The notes: a model not told the origin generated them from the sequence alone. A stretch of 5,260 nt of DNA from Desulfobacterales bacterium (GCA_029940115.1 JAOZRQ010000495.1:1-5260), one strand, 5' to 3'; shown: positions 1 to 4,722, counted from the first letter of the stretch. Numbers and translations are program-made.

Positions 1-89
1 TGATGCGTGAATGCGTGGTGCGTGATGCGTGATTGCGTGGTGCGTGATGCGTGATTGCGTGACTATGTGATGCGTGATTGTGTGGTGTA
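1..89. repeat. Degenerate TGATGCG-type heptamer array
   Basis: The first 89 bases consist of 7-8-bp units of the form TGATGCG, TGGTGCG, TGATTGCG and TGAATGCG, decaying toward TGACTATG and TGATTGTG near the right end. The array begins at or before the window edge, so its full length is unknown. Read on the other strand the unit is TCACGCA, nearly the same heptamer as the TCACGCC unit that starts at position 90. The two arrays are therefore one repeat family that changes strand at about 89/90. No coding signal is seen. Confidence 0.85.
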
Positions 90-187
90 TTCACGCCTCA
101 CGTTTCACGCCTCAGGTTTCACGCCTCACGTTTCACGCCTCACGTTTCACGCCTCACGTTTCACGCCTCACATTTCACGCCTCACAT
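90..187. repeat. Seven 14-bp units (TTCACGCCTCACGT), two alternating heptamers
   Basis: Seven consecutive 14-bp units start at 90, 104, 118, 132, 146, 160 and 174. Each consists of TTCACGC followed by CTCACGT. Variants are CTCAGGT in unit 2 and CTCACAT in units 6 and 7. The near-identity of the units implies recent slippage or duplication. An open frame runs through the array only because 14-bp units happen to lack stops in that frame. The resulting peptide (SRFTPHVSRLTFHA-like) is low-complexity and not a plausible protein start. Confidence 0.93.
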
Positions 188-196
188 TTTCAAGAT

Positions 197-207
197 AAGG
201 AGGTGAT
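197..207 (+). promoter_or_regulatory. Perfect Shine-Dalgarno-like string without a gene
   Basis: AAGGAGGTGAT is an 11-base match to the complement of the 16S rRNA 3' end, stronger than the ribosome binding sites of the real genes here. No start codon lies at the usual 5-10-base distance. The only candidate, GTG at 203, is inside the motif. The next ATG (251) is over 40 bases away and in the symporter frame. It also lies upstream of the predicted promoter at 284-312. It may be a relic of a lost gene, or chance. Confidence 0.3.
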
Positions 208-262
208 AAGGAACAACCCTGAAGTTTCAGGAGCGATTGACGAGTTACGGATGATTCATTTC

Positions 263-299
263 TGCAATCAGGCGCTGAATGTGCTGACACCTGATTGCA
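263..299 (+). promoter_or_regulatory. 10-bp perfect inverted repeat, candidate operator
   Basis: TGCAATCAGG (263-272) and CCTGATTGCA (290-299) are exact inverted repeats separated by 17 bases. The right arm fills the first ten bases of the spacer between the proposed -35 (284-289) and -10 (307-312) boxes, and the left arm lies just upstream of -35. This is where a dimeric repressor would block a sigma70 promoter, so an operator is the favoured reading. An alternative is an RNA hairpin, but the predicted transcript starts downstream of it. The binding protein is not encoded in this window. Confidence 0.5.
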
Positions 300-312
300 C
301 AGGAGTTATTAT
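284..312 (+). promoter_or_regulatory. Sigma70-type promoter for the symporter operon
   Basis: CTGACA (284-289, 5 of 6 to TTGACA) is followed by exactly 17 bases and then TATTAT (307-312, 5 of 6 to TATAAT). Transcription would begin near 319 and give a leader of about 97 bases before the ATG at 416. The promoter overlaps the 10-bp inverted repeat at 263-299. It also argues against translation starting at the in-frame ATG at 311, which overlaps the -10 box. The assignment rests on consensus match and position only. Confidence 0.55.
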
Positions 313-321
313 GCGACCATC

Positions 322-400
322 GCCAGTTGCCAGTTGCCCAGAGGCAACCGACGGACATATGCCAAAATCGGTGACCACAGACAACGGACAACAGACGATC
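322..400. repeat. Short heptamer runs in the symporter leader
   Basis: Two copies of GCCAGTT occur at 322-335. Four successive GAC-initial heptamers (GACCACA, GACAACG, GACAACA, GACGATC) occupy 373-400. They lie between the predicted transcription start and the symporter ribosome binding site, so they would be in the 5' untranslated RNA. They show the same 7-bp period as arrays elsewhere in the window, with different sequence. Confidence 0.6.
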
Positions 401-415
401 TACATGGAGGAGAAG

Positions 416-2215
416 ATGGAAACATCGACCACTTGGGTTTATATTTTTCTCGGACTCTATATTGTTTACTGCTTTTACTGGGGTTTGAAAGGGTACTTCA
501 CTGAAAAGACCTCCGCGGGCTACGCGATTGCGGGGCGCTCCATTCCCTTCTTCGCGTTTCTGCTCGCGGCCACCGCGGCCTCTTTCAGCGGATGGACATT
601 CATCGGCCATCCGGGTCTGATCTGGCGGGACGGTCTGGCGTATGCGTTTGCGTCGTTTTATGTGCTCACCATTCCAATCACCGGGACGTTTTTCTCCAAG
701 AGGACATGGCTCTTGGGCAAGCGGTACGGGTTTATCACCCCCGGTGACATGTACGCGTACTATTATAATGATGAAGTGATCCGCTGGCTCGTGGTGACCA
801 CGGCGGTCCTCTATTCCGTGTTCTATTCTGCGGTTCAGCTGATGGCAGCCGGCGCGCTCTTCAATGTCATCGCGGGGGTTCCGTTCACCTTCGGCGCGCT
901 CTTCCTCGCGTTCATCGTCTGGTTTTATGTCTGCACCGGCGGTCTGAAAGCGAGCACCTGGGTCGGCGTGATCCAGTTCATACTGCTTGTCGGCGGCATC
1001 ATCATCCTCGGGTTCTTCGTGATCAAGGACCCCCTGTTCGGCGGCTGGTCAGGCTTCTCAGAAGCAGTTGCCAAGCTTGAGCCGAAACTGCTGGAGGTGC
1101 CGAGAGTGATCAACTTCGGACTCGGCGGAGCAGAGGGCGAAAGCGCATGGACCGCCGTGATGGTCCTGACCTACATGTTTGCCCTGATGGGGATCCAGTC
1201 ATCCCCTGCCTTTACCATGTGGACATTCGGGATCAAGTCTCCCAAGCCGCTTGCTTGGCAACAGGCATTCATGTCCACGTTTGTCGTCGGATTCGCCCTG
1301 TTCTTCTTCACCGCCTTCCAGGGTATGGGAGCGAAAGTCCTTCAGGTCACAGGCGTCGAAGGATTTGCCGAATTGACGAACAGAAATGTTGTTCCGCTTC
1401 TGATGCAGAAATTCCTGCCGCCAGTCATGCTGGGTGTCGTCTTCATGGGAGCGATCGCGGCCATCCATTCCACCGCGGCCCCCTATATCGGCACAGGTGG
1501 TTCCATTCTTCTGCGGGATGTTTACTGGCGGTATATCAAGAAACAGAACGTGAGCGACTCGGAGCAGATCTGGGTCAACAGGCTTCTGGCGACATTTCTC
1601 ACCATTGCCGCGCTGGCGGTGGGACTCACCTCGACAGCCGCCTTGGTCATCTTGGGCGCGCTGGCCACCGCGTTCGGGTTTGTCATGTATGTCCTTCTTC
1701 TGGGTGTGATATGGGGATTCAGGTTCCCCTCCAAGGGCGCGATGCTCGGGGTTTTCGCCGGTATGCTTGCGGTGTTCCTCACCTATAAGATATGGCCCAA
1801 CCCGCTCTCCATGCATTGTGCGTTCTGGGGAACCTTTACCGGACTTGTTGTGGCTTATATCTGCCGGTTCGCAGGGATCAATGACACTCAGGAGACCGTC
1901 GAAAGACAGGCTGAAGTCCGGAAATGGCTTGATGATGTGGATGAGCCGAGTGAGGCCGGCAAGCAATGGCGGAAGATCATGAAGATTGTGGTGCCGGTGT
2001 GGTATTTCTTCGCCATTGGCCCAGCATGTATCTTGGGGAACAAGGCATTCTCCTTCTGCGGATTCCCGAATATCTGGTCTTGGCAGATCGCATGGTGGAT
2101 ATTGGGTGTCGTGATGATGTGGGCCCTCTGCTTCAAGGCCGAAATGTCCACCACCAATGAGACCCAGATTGCCCGGGCAGACAAGGAGCAGATGATCGTG
2201 GTGAAGGAAGTTTAG
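416..2215 (+). CDS. Sodium:solute symporter (SSS family), substrate unknown
   Basis: A 599-residue integral membrane protein of the solute:sodium symporter family (TC 2.A.21), expected in the inner membrane to couple Na+ entry to uptake of a small organic solute. About 14-15 hydrophobic segments are visible. The TM1 family signature lies at residues 51-67, ending FIGHPG. A serine/threonine-rich helix near 347-365 (H351-S-T-A-A-P-Y) falls where the family's Na+-site helix normally is. A charged loop (about 488-521) precedes two further hydrophobic segments and a short polar C-terminus. The start at 416 is chosen because GGAGG (406-410) lies 5 bases upstream. ATG at 404 has no such site, and ATG at 311 overlaps the -10 box. 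The open frame reaches back to 74 only through heptamer repeats. Acetate, pantothenate, proline and sugar transporters all belong to this family, and the sequence alone does not select among them. The membrane gene at 2300 probably encodes its partner. Confidence 0.93.
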   Translation: METSTTWVYIFLGLYIVYCFYWGLKGYFTEKTSAGYAIAGRSIPFFAFLLAATAASFSGWTFIGHPGLIWRDGLAYAFASFYVLTIPITGTFFSKRTWLLGKRYGFITPGDMYAYYYNDEVIRWLVVTTAVLYSVFYSAVQLMAAGALFNVIAGVPFTFGALFLAFIVWFYVCTGGLKASTWVGVIQFILLVGGIIILGFFVIKDPLFGGWSGFSEAVAKLEPKLLEVPRVINFGLGGAEGESAWTAVMVLTYMFALMGIQSSPAFTMWTFGIKSPKPLAWQQAFMSTFVVGFALFFFTAFQGMGAKVLQVTGVEGFAELTNRNVVPLLMQKFLPPVMLGVVFMGAIAAIHSTAAPYIGTGGSILLRDVYWRYIKKQNVSDSEQIWVNRLLATFLTIAALAVGLTSTAALVILGALATAFGFVMYVLLLGVIWGFRFPSKGAMLGVFAGMLAVFLTYKIWPNPLSMHCAFWGTFTGLVVAYICRFAGINDTQETVERQAEVRKWLDDVDEPSEAGKQWRKIMKIVVPVWYFFAIGPACILGNKAFSFCGFPNIWSWQIAWWILGVVMMWALCFKAEMSTTNETQIARADKEQMIVVKEV

Positions 2216-2228
2216 CATCTGAAACCGG

Positions 2229-2276
2229 GGGAGTCGGGACCAAGGAGCCTTGTTTCACACCTTGGCTTTCGACCCC
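2229..2276 (+). promoter_or_regulatory. Intercistronic stem-loop
   Basis: The symporter-to-small-gene gap folds into a strong hairpin. GTCGGGA (2233-2239) pairs with TTTCGAC (2267-2273, two G-U pairs), and CCAAGG (2240-2245) pairs with CCTTGG (2260-2265). A GGG/CCC extension lies at the base, with one bulged base on each side and a 14-base loop. No T-run follows, so it is not a standard terminator. CAAG (2241-2244) could instead pair with CTTG (2249-2252), a competing smaller hairpin. Such stems often protect or separate parts of a message, which would let the two cistrons be expressed at different levels. Confidence 0.6.
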
Positions 2277-2299
2277 TAACATCATAAGGAGATACGAAC

Positions 2300-2386
2300 A
2301 TGAAACAAGAAGATATGTGGATGATCGGCATTGTTGTCTTTTCGATACTCTTTACCGCATCCTTCGGCTGGGGGGTGTGGGGATAA
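2300..2386 (+). CDS. 28-residue single-helix membrane peptide, likely symporter accessory subunit
   Basis: This is a small gene with a clear ribosome binding site, AAGGAGA (2286-2292), 7 bases before the ATG. The product starts with a short polar acidic stretch (MKQED). One hydrophobic helix follows from about residue 6 to the end, containing IVVFSILFTASFGWG and ending VWG. It fits a single membrane span with almost no soluble part. It lies 84 bases after the symporter stop, on the same strand and before the same terminator. Tiny one-helix partners are established for several secondary transporters, for example MetS with the NSS carrier MetP, and small accessory proteins are annotated beside SSS symporters. 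A role in stabilising or assembling the neighbouring carrier is therefore inferred from context, not from a catalytic motif. A free-standing membrane peptide is the alternative. Confidence 0.8.
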   Translation: MKQEDMWMIGIVVFSILFTASFGWGVWG

Positions 2387-2388
2387 AG

Positions 2389-2423
2389 AGAAGTGAGAAT
2401 AGAGAAGTGAGAAGTGAGATATT
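2389..2423. repeat. AGAAGTG heptamer array
   Basis: The 7-bp units AGAAGTG, AGAATAG, AGAAGTG, AGAAGTG and a decayed AGATATT follow one another directly after the small gene's stop codon. Two of the units form the 5' arm of the terminator hairpin. The sequence differs from the other heptamer arrays here but the period is the same. Confidence 0.7.
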
Positions 2424-2446
2424 TCGCTTCTCACTTTTTATTTTTT
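2403..2446 (+). terminator. Rho-independent terminator of the symporter operon
   Basis: AAGTGAGAAG (2405-2414) pairs perfectly with CTTCTCACTT (2427-2436). The stem can be lengthened by a G-U and an A-T pair, with a 12-base loop. A run of eleven T broken by one A (2435-2446) follows at once. The 5' arm is built from AGAAGTG heptamers and the 3' arm is their complement. It ends the transcript carrying the symporter and the 28-residue gene. Confidence 0.85.
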
Positions 2447-2462
2447 GGCATACGGATTAGTG

Positions 2463-2598
2463 CTCGTCAGTCATAAGTTCTCATAACATGCTGAAATCAT
2501 TGACAGCTGCAAAATGGTCACAAAATCCCATGTGCCAGTAATTTCAGACACTTGTGGGAATGCCTTTCGGGATTTCCAGAGAACTTATGACTCACGAG
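2463..2598. mobile_element. MITE-like element, 136 bp, 20-bp TIRs, 7-bp target duplication
   Basis: The left end CTCGTCAGTCATAAGTTCTC (2463-2482) and the inverse of the right end (2579-2598) match at 19 of 20 positions. Both sides are flanked directly by ATTAGTG (2456-2462 and 2599-2605), as expected of a target-site duplication. An eighth base (G) also matches but overlaps the right terminal repeat. A further inverted match, GAAATC/GATTTC, lies inside (2493-2498 and 2571-2576). The interior carries no open frame of useful length, so the element must be moved by a transposase encoded elsewhere. It sits between the symporter terminator and the 3' end of xseA and interrupts no gene. The parent insertion-sequence family is not identifiable by eye. 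Confidence 0.78.
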
Positions 2599-2619
2599 AT
2601 TAGTGATAAGAAAGGACTT

Positions 2620-2654
2620 CATCCTTCATCCTTCATCCTTCATCCTTCATCCTT
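2620..2654. repeat. Five CATCCTT heptamers containing the xseA stop codon
   Basis: Five exact 7-bp units run from 2620 to 2654. The xseA stop codon (complement of 2640-2642) lies inside the array and the last codons (K-D-E-G) are encoded by it. Because the unit is not a multiple of three, a gain or loss of copies upstream of the stop would change the reading frame of the last residues. Confidence 0.92.
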
Positions 2655-3926
2655 CCCTTCCGGAGGCCAAAGTTCACTTTGGCCATCCCGGCATCTTCCA
2701 CGCGGCAACTTTCTGAAGGCCAAAAGTTCACTTTGGCCATTCCCCGCATCTTCCACGCGGCAGATCAGGGTTCCGTCTGCAAGCATCACCTCAAGCCGTT
2801 CCCCCTTGGTTACCGTTTTTGCATCCCTGACAATCACTTGTTTTGGAATGGTCCGGGTGATGCTGTACCCGCGAGACAGAATCGCGGTGGGGCTCAGGGC
2901 CTTGATCTGGTCTGTCCGCCATGAAAGCTGTTCCCGCCGCCGGCGCAGGCTGTTCGTGAAAACATGGATCAGCCGCGCGGTCAGATCATCTGTTTTCAGC
3001 CGCAAATCCCGAACTCTCCTTTTAGGGTCAGTCAGTCTTCGAGTCAGTTCATGCAACAACATGCGCCGGCCTTCCATATATCTGTAAAGGCTGTTTTTCA
3101 GAGCCGTTGTGAGCCTTGCACATTCTCGCACAAGGTCATCCCTTACCGGAACGGCCAGCTCTGCCGCGGCGGAAGGGGTCGCCGCGCGGGTGTCTGCCAC
3201 AAAATCGGCAATGGTGAAGTCTGTCTCATGCCCCACCGCGGAGATGATCGGGATATCTGACAAAAACATGGCCCTTGCCACCCGTTCCGAATTGAAGGCC
3301 TGAAGGTCCTCAAGAGAGCCACCTCCCCTCGCCAGGATGGCCACATCCGCGTCCCCTCGAATATTCAGCAGTTCGATGCCTGACACGATTTCCTGTGCCG
3401 CTCCTTCGCCCTGTACCCGAACGGCTATGATTTCCATATGAACATTCGGGAATCGTCTGTTTGTCACGGTCAGAATATCCCGGATGACCGCGCCGGTGGG
3501 CGAGGTGATCACGCTGATCTTTCTGGGCAGGTGAGGCAAGGGCTTTTTGAGTCTTTCACTAAAAAGCCCCTCATCAGAGAGACGTTTTTTCAGTTGTTCA
3601 AAGGCTACCTGAAGCGCGCCGATCCCCTTCGGTTCCAGATATTCGAATATGATCTGATAGGCACCCCGGGGAGGGTAAACATTAATCTTCCCCAGACCGG
3701 TCACCTCCATCCCGCCCTCAGGTCTGAATTTCAAGTACCGGTTCTGGCCAGCGAACATCACCGCGCTGATCTGGGAGTGTCCATCCTTTAATGTGAAATA
3801 AAAATGTCCGGATGGGGCACTGTGAAAGTTGGAAATTTCACCGGAAACCCAGACGAACGGGAACTTTTCCTCAAGCAAATGCTTGATGTCGGCGGTCAGT
3901 TTTGAGACGGTGTAAATTCGTTGCAT
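2640..3926 (-). CDS. xseA: Exodeoxyribonuclease VII large subunit
   Basis: This is the 428-residue catalytic subunit of exonuclease VII, which degrades single-stranded DNA from both ends in repair and recombination and normally works with several copies of the small subunit XseB. Residues 1-100 form the N-terminal OB-fold domain (IYTVSKLT, WVSGEISNF, GHFYFTLKD). The catalytic domain spans about 130-260 and has TSPTGAVIRD, ILARGGGSLEDL, and GHETDFTIADFVADTRAATP. D150, R200, H233 and D236 align, with a constant offset of five, to E. coli D155, R205, H238 and D241, so it should be active. A charged helical region (about 260-335) and the LSPTAILSRGYSITR segment follow. The start is at 3926 because the product then begins MQRIYTVSKL as the family does, with a modest AAAGAG ribosome site 7 bases upstream. 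The 31 in-frame codons before it come from repeat DNA. The last 35 or so residues are repeat-encoded and not conserved. xseB is not adjacent. Confidence 0.95.
   Translation of the reverse strand: MQRIYTVSKLTADIKHLLEEKFPFVWVSGEISNFHSAPSGHFYFTLKDGHSQISAVMFAGQNRYLKFRPEGGMEVTGLGKINVYPPRGAYQIIFEYLEPKGIGALQVAFEQLKKRLSDEGLFSERLKKPLPHLPRKISVITSPTGAVIRDILTVTNRRFPNVHMEIIAVRVQGEGAAQEIVSGIELLNIRGDADVAILARGGGSLEDLQAFNSERVARAMFLSDIPIISAVGHETDFTIADFVADTRAATPSAAAELAVPVRDDLVRECARLTTALKNSLYRYMEGRRMLLHELTRRLTDPKRRVRDLRLKTDDLTARLIHVFTNSLRRRREQLSWRTDQIKALSPTAILSRGYSITRTIPKQVIVRDAKTVTKGERLEVMLADGTLICRVEDAGNGQSELLAFRKLPRGRCRDGQSELWPPEGKDEG
2658..2762. repeat. Duplicated palindromic repeat covering the end of xseA
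   Basis: Two direct copies (about 2658-2707 and 2711-2762, period 53 bp) share a hairpin and the flank GCATCTTCCACGCGGCA. The hairpin in copy 1 is GGCCAAAGTTCACTTTGGCC (2665-2684), an 8-bp stem with a TTCA loop. Copy 2 has the same hairpin with one extra A (2718-2738). The flank in copy 2 encodes the last normal-looking codons of xseA (C-R-V-E-D-A). In copy 1 the same bases are read in another frame as L-P-R-G-R-C-R. The unit therefore includes a piece of the gene plus a REP-like hairpin. Confidence 0.85.
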
Positions 3927-3963
3927 GAAAGAACTCTTTTCGGCGTTGAAAAAGTTTGGAGTT

Positions 3964-4049
3964 CCGCCTTCAGGCGGTGTACCGCTTGGATACCCCTTCG
4001 GTTCCCGCCAGATTACCAAATCCGGCGGCTCGGATTTGTCAATCCGAGC
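3964..4049. repeat. Palindromic hairpin cluster upstream of xseA
   Basis: Two clear hairpins lie just upstream of xseA. CCGCC-TTCA-GGCGG is at 3964-3977, and a 9-bp perfect stem GCTCGGATT/AATCCGAGC with a TGTC loop is at 4028-4049. They resemble short interspersed palindromes of repeat-rich genomes. Neither is followed by a T-run in the direction of any gene, so they are not obvious terminators. They would lie in the xseA leader RNA if transcription starts at the candidate promoter near 4228. Confidence 0.6.
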
Positions 4050-4120
4050 GGGGGTGCGAACTTACAAAGTGGTGTAAGTACCCGGCCAAAAGTTTTCCGG
4101 GATTTTTCTTGGGAGGACAA

Positions 4121-4175
4121 CTGCGGATGAACGCGGATGAGTCCGCCGTCTGCGTTCATCTGCGTTCATCTGCGG
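4121..4175. repeat. Imperfect palindrome of CTGCGGATGAACG-type repeats
   Basis: CTGCGGATGAACGCGGATGA (4121-4140) is complementary, with a few G-T mismatches, to the TCATCTGCGTTCATCTGCGG stretch (4156-4175), around a 15-base loop. Each arm is itself two copies of a 9-10-bp unit. The arrangement echoes the inverted array at 1-187, with direct units that switch strand in the middle. Confidence 0.65.
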
Positions 4176-4203
4176 CTCACAATGGGAAACACCTGAAAAC
4201 ATA

Positions 4204-4252
4204 TGGCCAAGTACTTATTAGTGAGAGTATCCTTATTATAAGTATTTGGCCA
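4204..4252. repeat. 49-bp palindrome with 15-bp arms
   Basis: TGGCCAAGTACTTAT (4204-4218) and ATAAGTATTTGGCCA (4238-4252) are complementary at 14 of 15 positions. The exception would be a G-U pair in RNA. The loop is 19 bases. It overlaps a candidate promoter for xseA on the minus strand, so it could be an operator, though it may simply be two inverted copies of a dispersed repeat. Confidence 0.65.
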
Positions 4253-4263
4253 GAAGTTTTCCA
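4235..4263 (-). promoter_or_regulatory. Candidate promoter reading toward xseA
   Basis: On the minus strand, TGGAAA (4263-4258, 4 of 6 to TTGACA) is followed after 17 bases by an exact TATAAT (4240-4235). Transcription would start near 4228 and leave a leader of about 300 bases rich in hairpins before the xseA ATG at 3926. The long leader and the repeat setting lower confidence. No better candidate was seen nearer the gene. Confidence 0.3.
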
Positions 4264-4405
4264 GGATTGCAGATCCCACACAAAGGCATACAGGTCAGAA
4301 TTTTATGTCTACACAAAAGCACAAAGAAAATGCACAAAGGTGGGTACAGAAAAATTTATGGCCAATTACTTACAACAAATAAAGCTCCAGTTATCCACGC
4401 CGCGG

Positions 4406-4525
4406 GGCGCGAGGCTCCCTCGACGCCGACTTGAACCGCGGATTGCCGCTGATTACTCGGATTTCGCTGATTTTTAATGCGGGTACCTCCATTGCGGGTC
4501 GGCTGTTTTGGCCCGAGCGCTCGGG
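4406..4525. repeat. GC-rich hairpins and GCGGATT/GCTGATT direct repeats
   Basis: This stretch has three parts. A hairpin at 4406-4427 pairs GGCGCGAGG with CCTCG-A-CGCC around a CTC loop. Imperfect 18-bp tandem units of the type GCGGATTNCGCTGATT run from about 4437 to 4476. A perfect 14-bp palindrome, CCCGAGCGCTCGGG, lies at 4512-4525. Base composition is clearly richer in G+C than the AT-rich DNA that begins near 4700. The ORFs across it are short and lack ribosome sites. Confidence 0.5.
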
Positions 4526-4614
4526 GCCCGTCGCGGACCGGCTGTCGAAAGCCGAGGCATCTCGCCGGAGACGACCGCGGCTTCGGGAATGCTGGCGGCT
4601 TCTGAAGTTTTCAA

Positions 4615-4700
4615 TTGTCCCTACGGGACAGGGAATTTGAGATTCAATTCACTCCGGCAATGAATTGCCGGGCTATTCTCGGTTGTCCCTACGGGACAGG
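4615..4700. repeat. Paired TTGTCCCTACGGGACAGG hairpins flanking a third hairpin
   Basis: Two exact 18-bp copies (4615-4632 and 4683-4700) each contain a 6-bp stem TGTCCC/GGGACA with a TAC loop. Between them is CCGGCAA-TGAA-TTGCCGG (4654-4671), a 7-bp stem with a 4-base loop. The three-hairpin arrangement looks like one composite interspersed repeat. No coding capacity. Confidence 0.75.
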
Positions 4701-4722
4701 ACAAAAAAAATGATTGAGGAAA

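Larger units (their letters stand above)
4075..4373. repeat. Four scattered copies of a TAAGTA-NNN-GGCCA motif
   Basis: A motif of the form TAAGTA, three bases, GGCCA occurs as + copies at 4075-4104 and 4239-4268. These two agree over 30 bases, including AGTTTTCC and GGATT. Inverted shorter copies are at 4202-4218 and 4357-4373. The orientations alternate. The middle pair makes a palindrome, described separately. No open frame of merit overlaps. Confidence 0.6.

Noticed and set aside
285..298. Sigma54 promoter (TGACAC...TTGC) in the symporter leader
   Set aside because: The essential GG of the -24 element is GA and the spacing to GC is one base short. The sigma70 match at the same place is much better.
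74..415. N-terminal extension of the symporter reading frame (starts at 74, 251, 311 or 404)
   Set aside because: The frame runs through 14-bp repeats, the proposed promoter and heptamers. The peptide is low-complexity. Only ATG 416 has a ribosome site (GGAGG) at correct spacing and begins a normal SSS N-terminus. ATG 311 has AGGAG upstream but overlaps the -10 box and yields an unconserved polar extension.
1147..1788. 213-codon +-strand ORF inside the symporter
   Set aside because: Out-of-frame shadow of the symporter, arginine/histidine-rich, with no separate ribosome site.
1199..2218. 339-codon antisense ORF opposite the symporter
   Set aside because: Histidine/glycine/arginine-rich translation typical of a shadow frame. 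It has no recognisable domain, and the sense strand is an unambiguous SSS protein.
2665..2684. Rho-independent terminator for xseA at the GGCCAAAG hairpin
   Set aside because: It lies inside the coding frame and no T-run follows on the minus strand. I see no clear terminator for xseA.
3927..4019. 31-codon upstream extension of xseA
   Set aside because: It is encoded by palindromic repeat DNA (proline/glycine-rich peptide). XseA proteins begin at the MQRIYTVSKL-type sequence.
4391..4399. DnaA box (TTATCCACG) and replication origin
   Set aside because: A single near-consensus 9-mer with no cluster, no dnaA or dnaN and no other origin feature.
3956..4477. 173-codon ORF upstream of xseA
   Set aside because: It is composed entirely of the interspersed repeats described, with no protein-like composition and no ribosome site.
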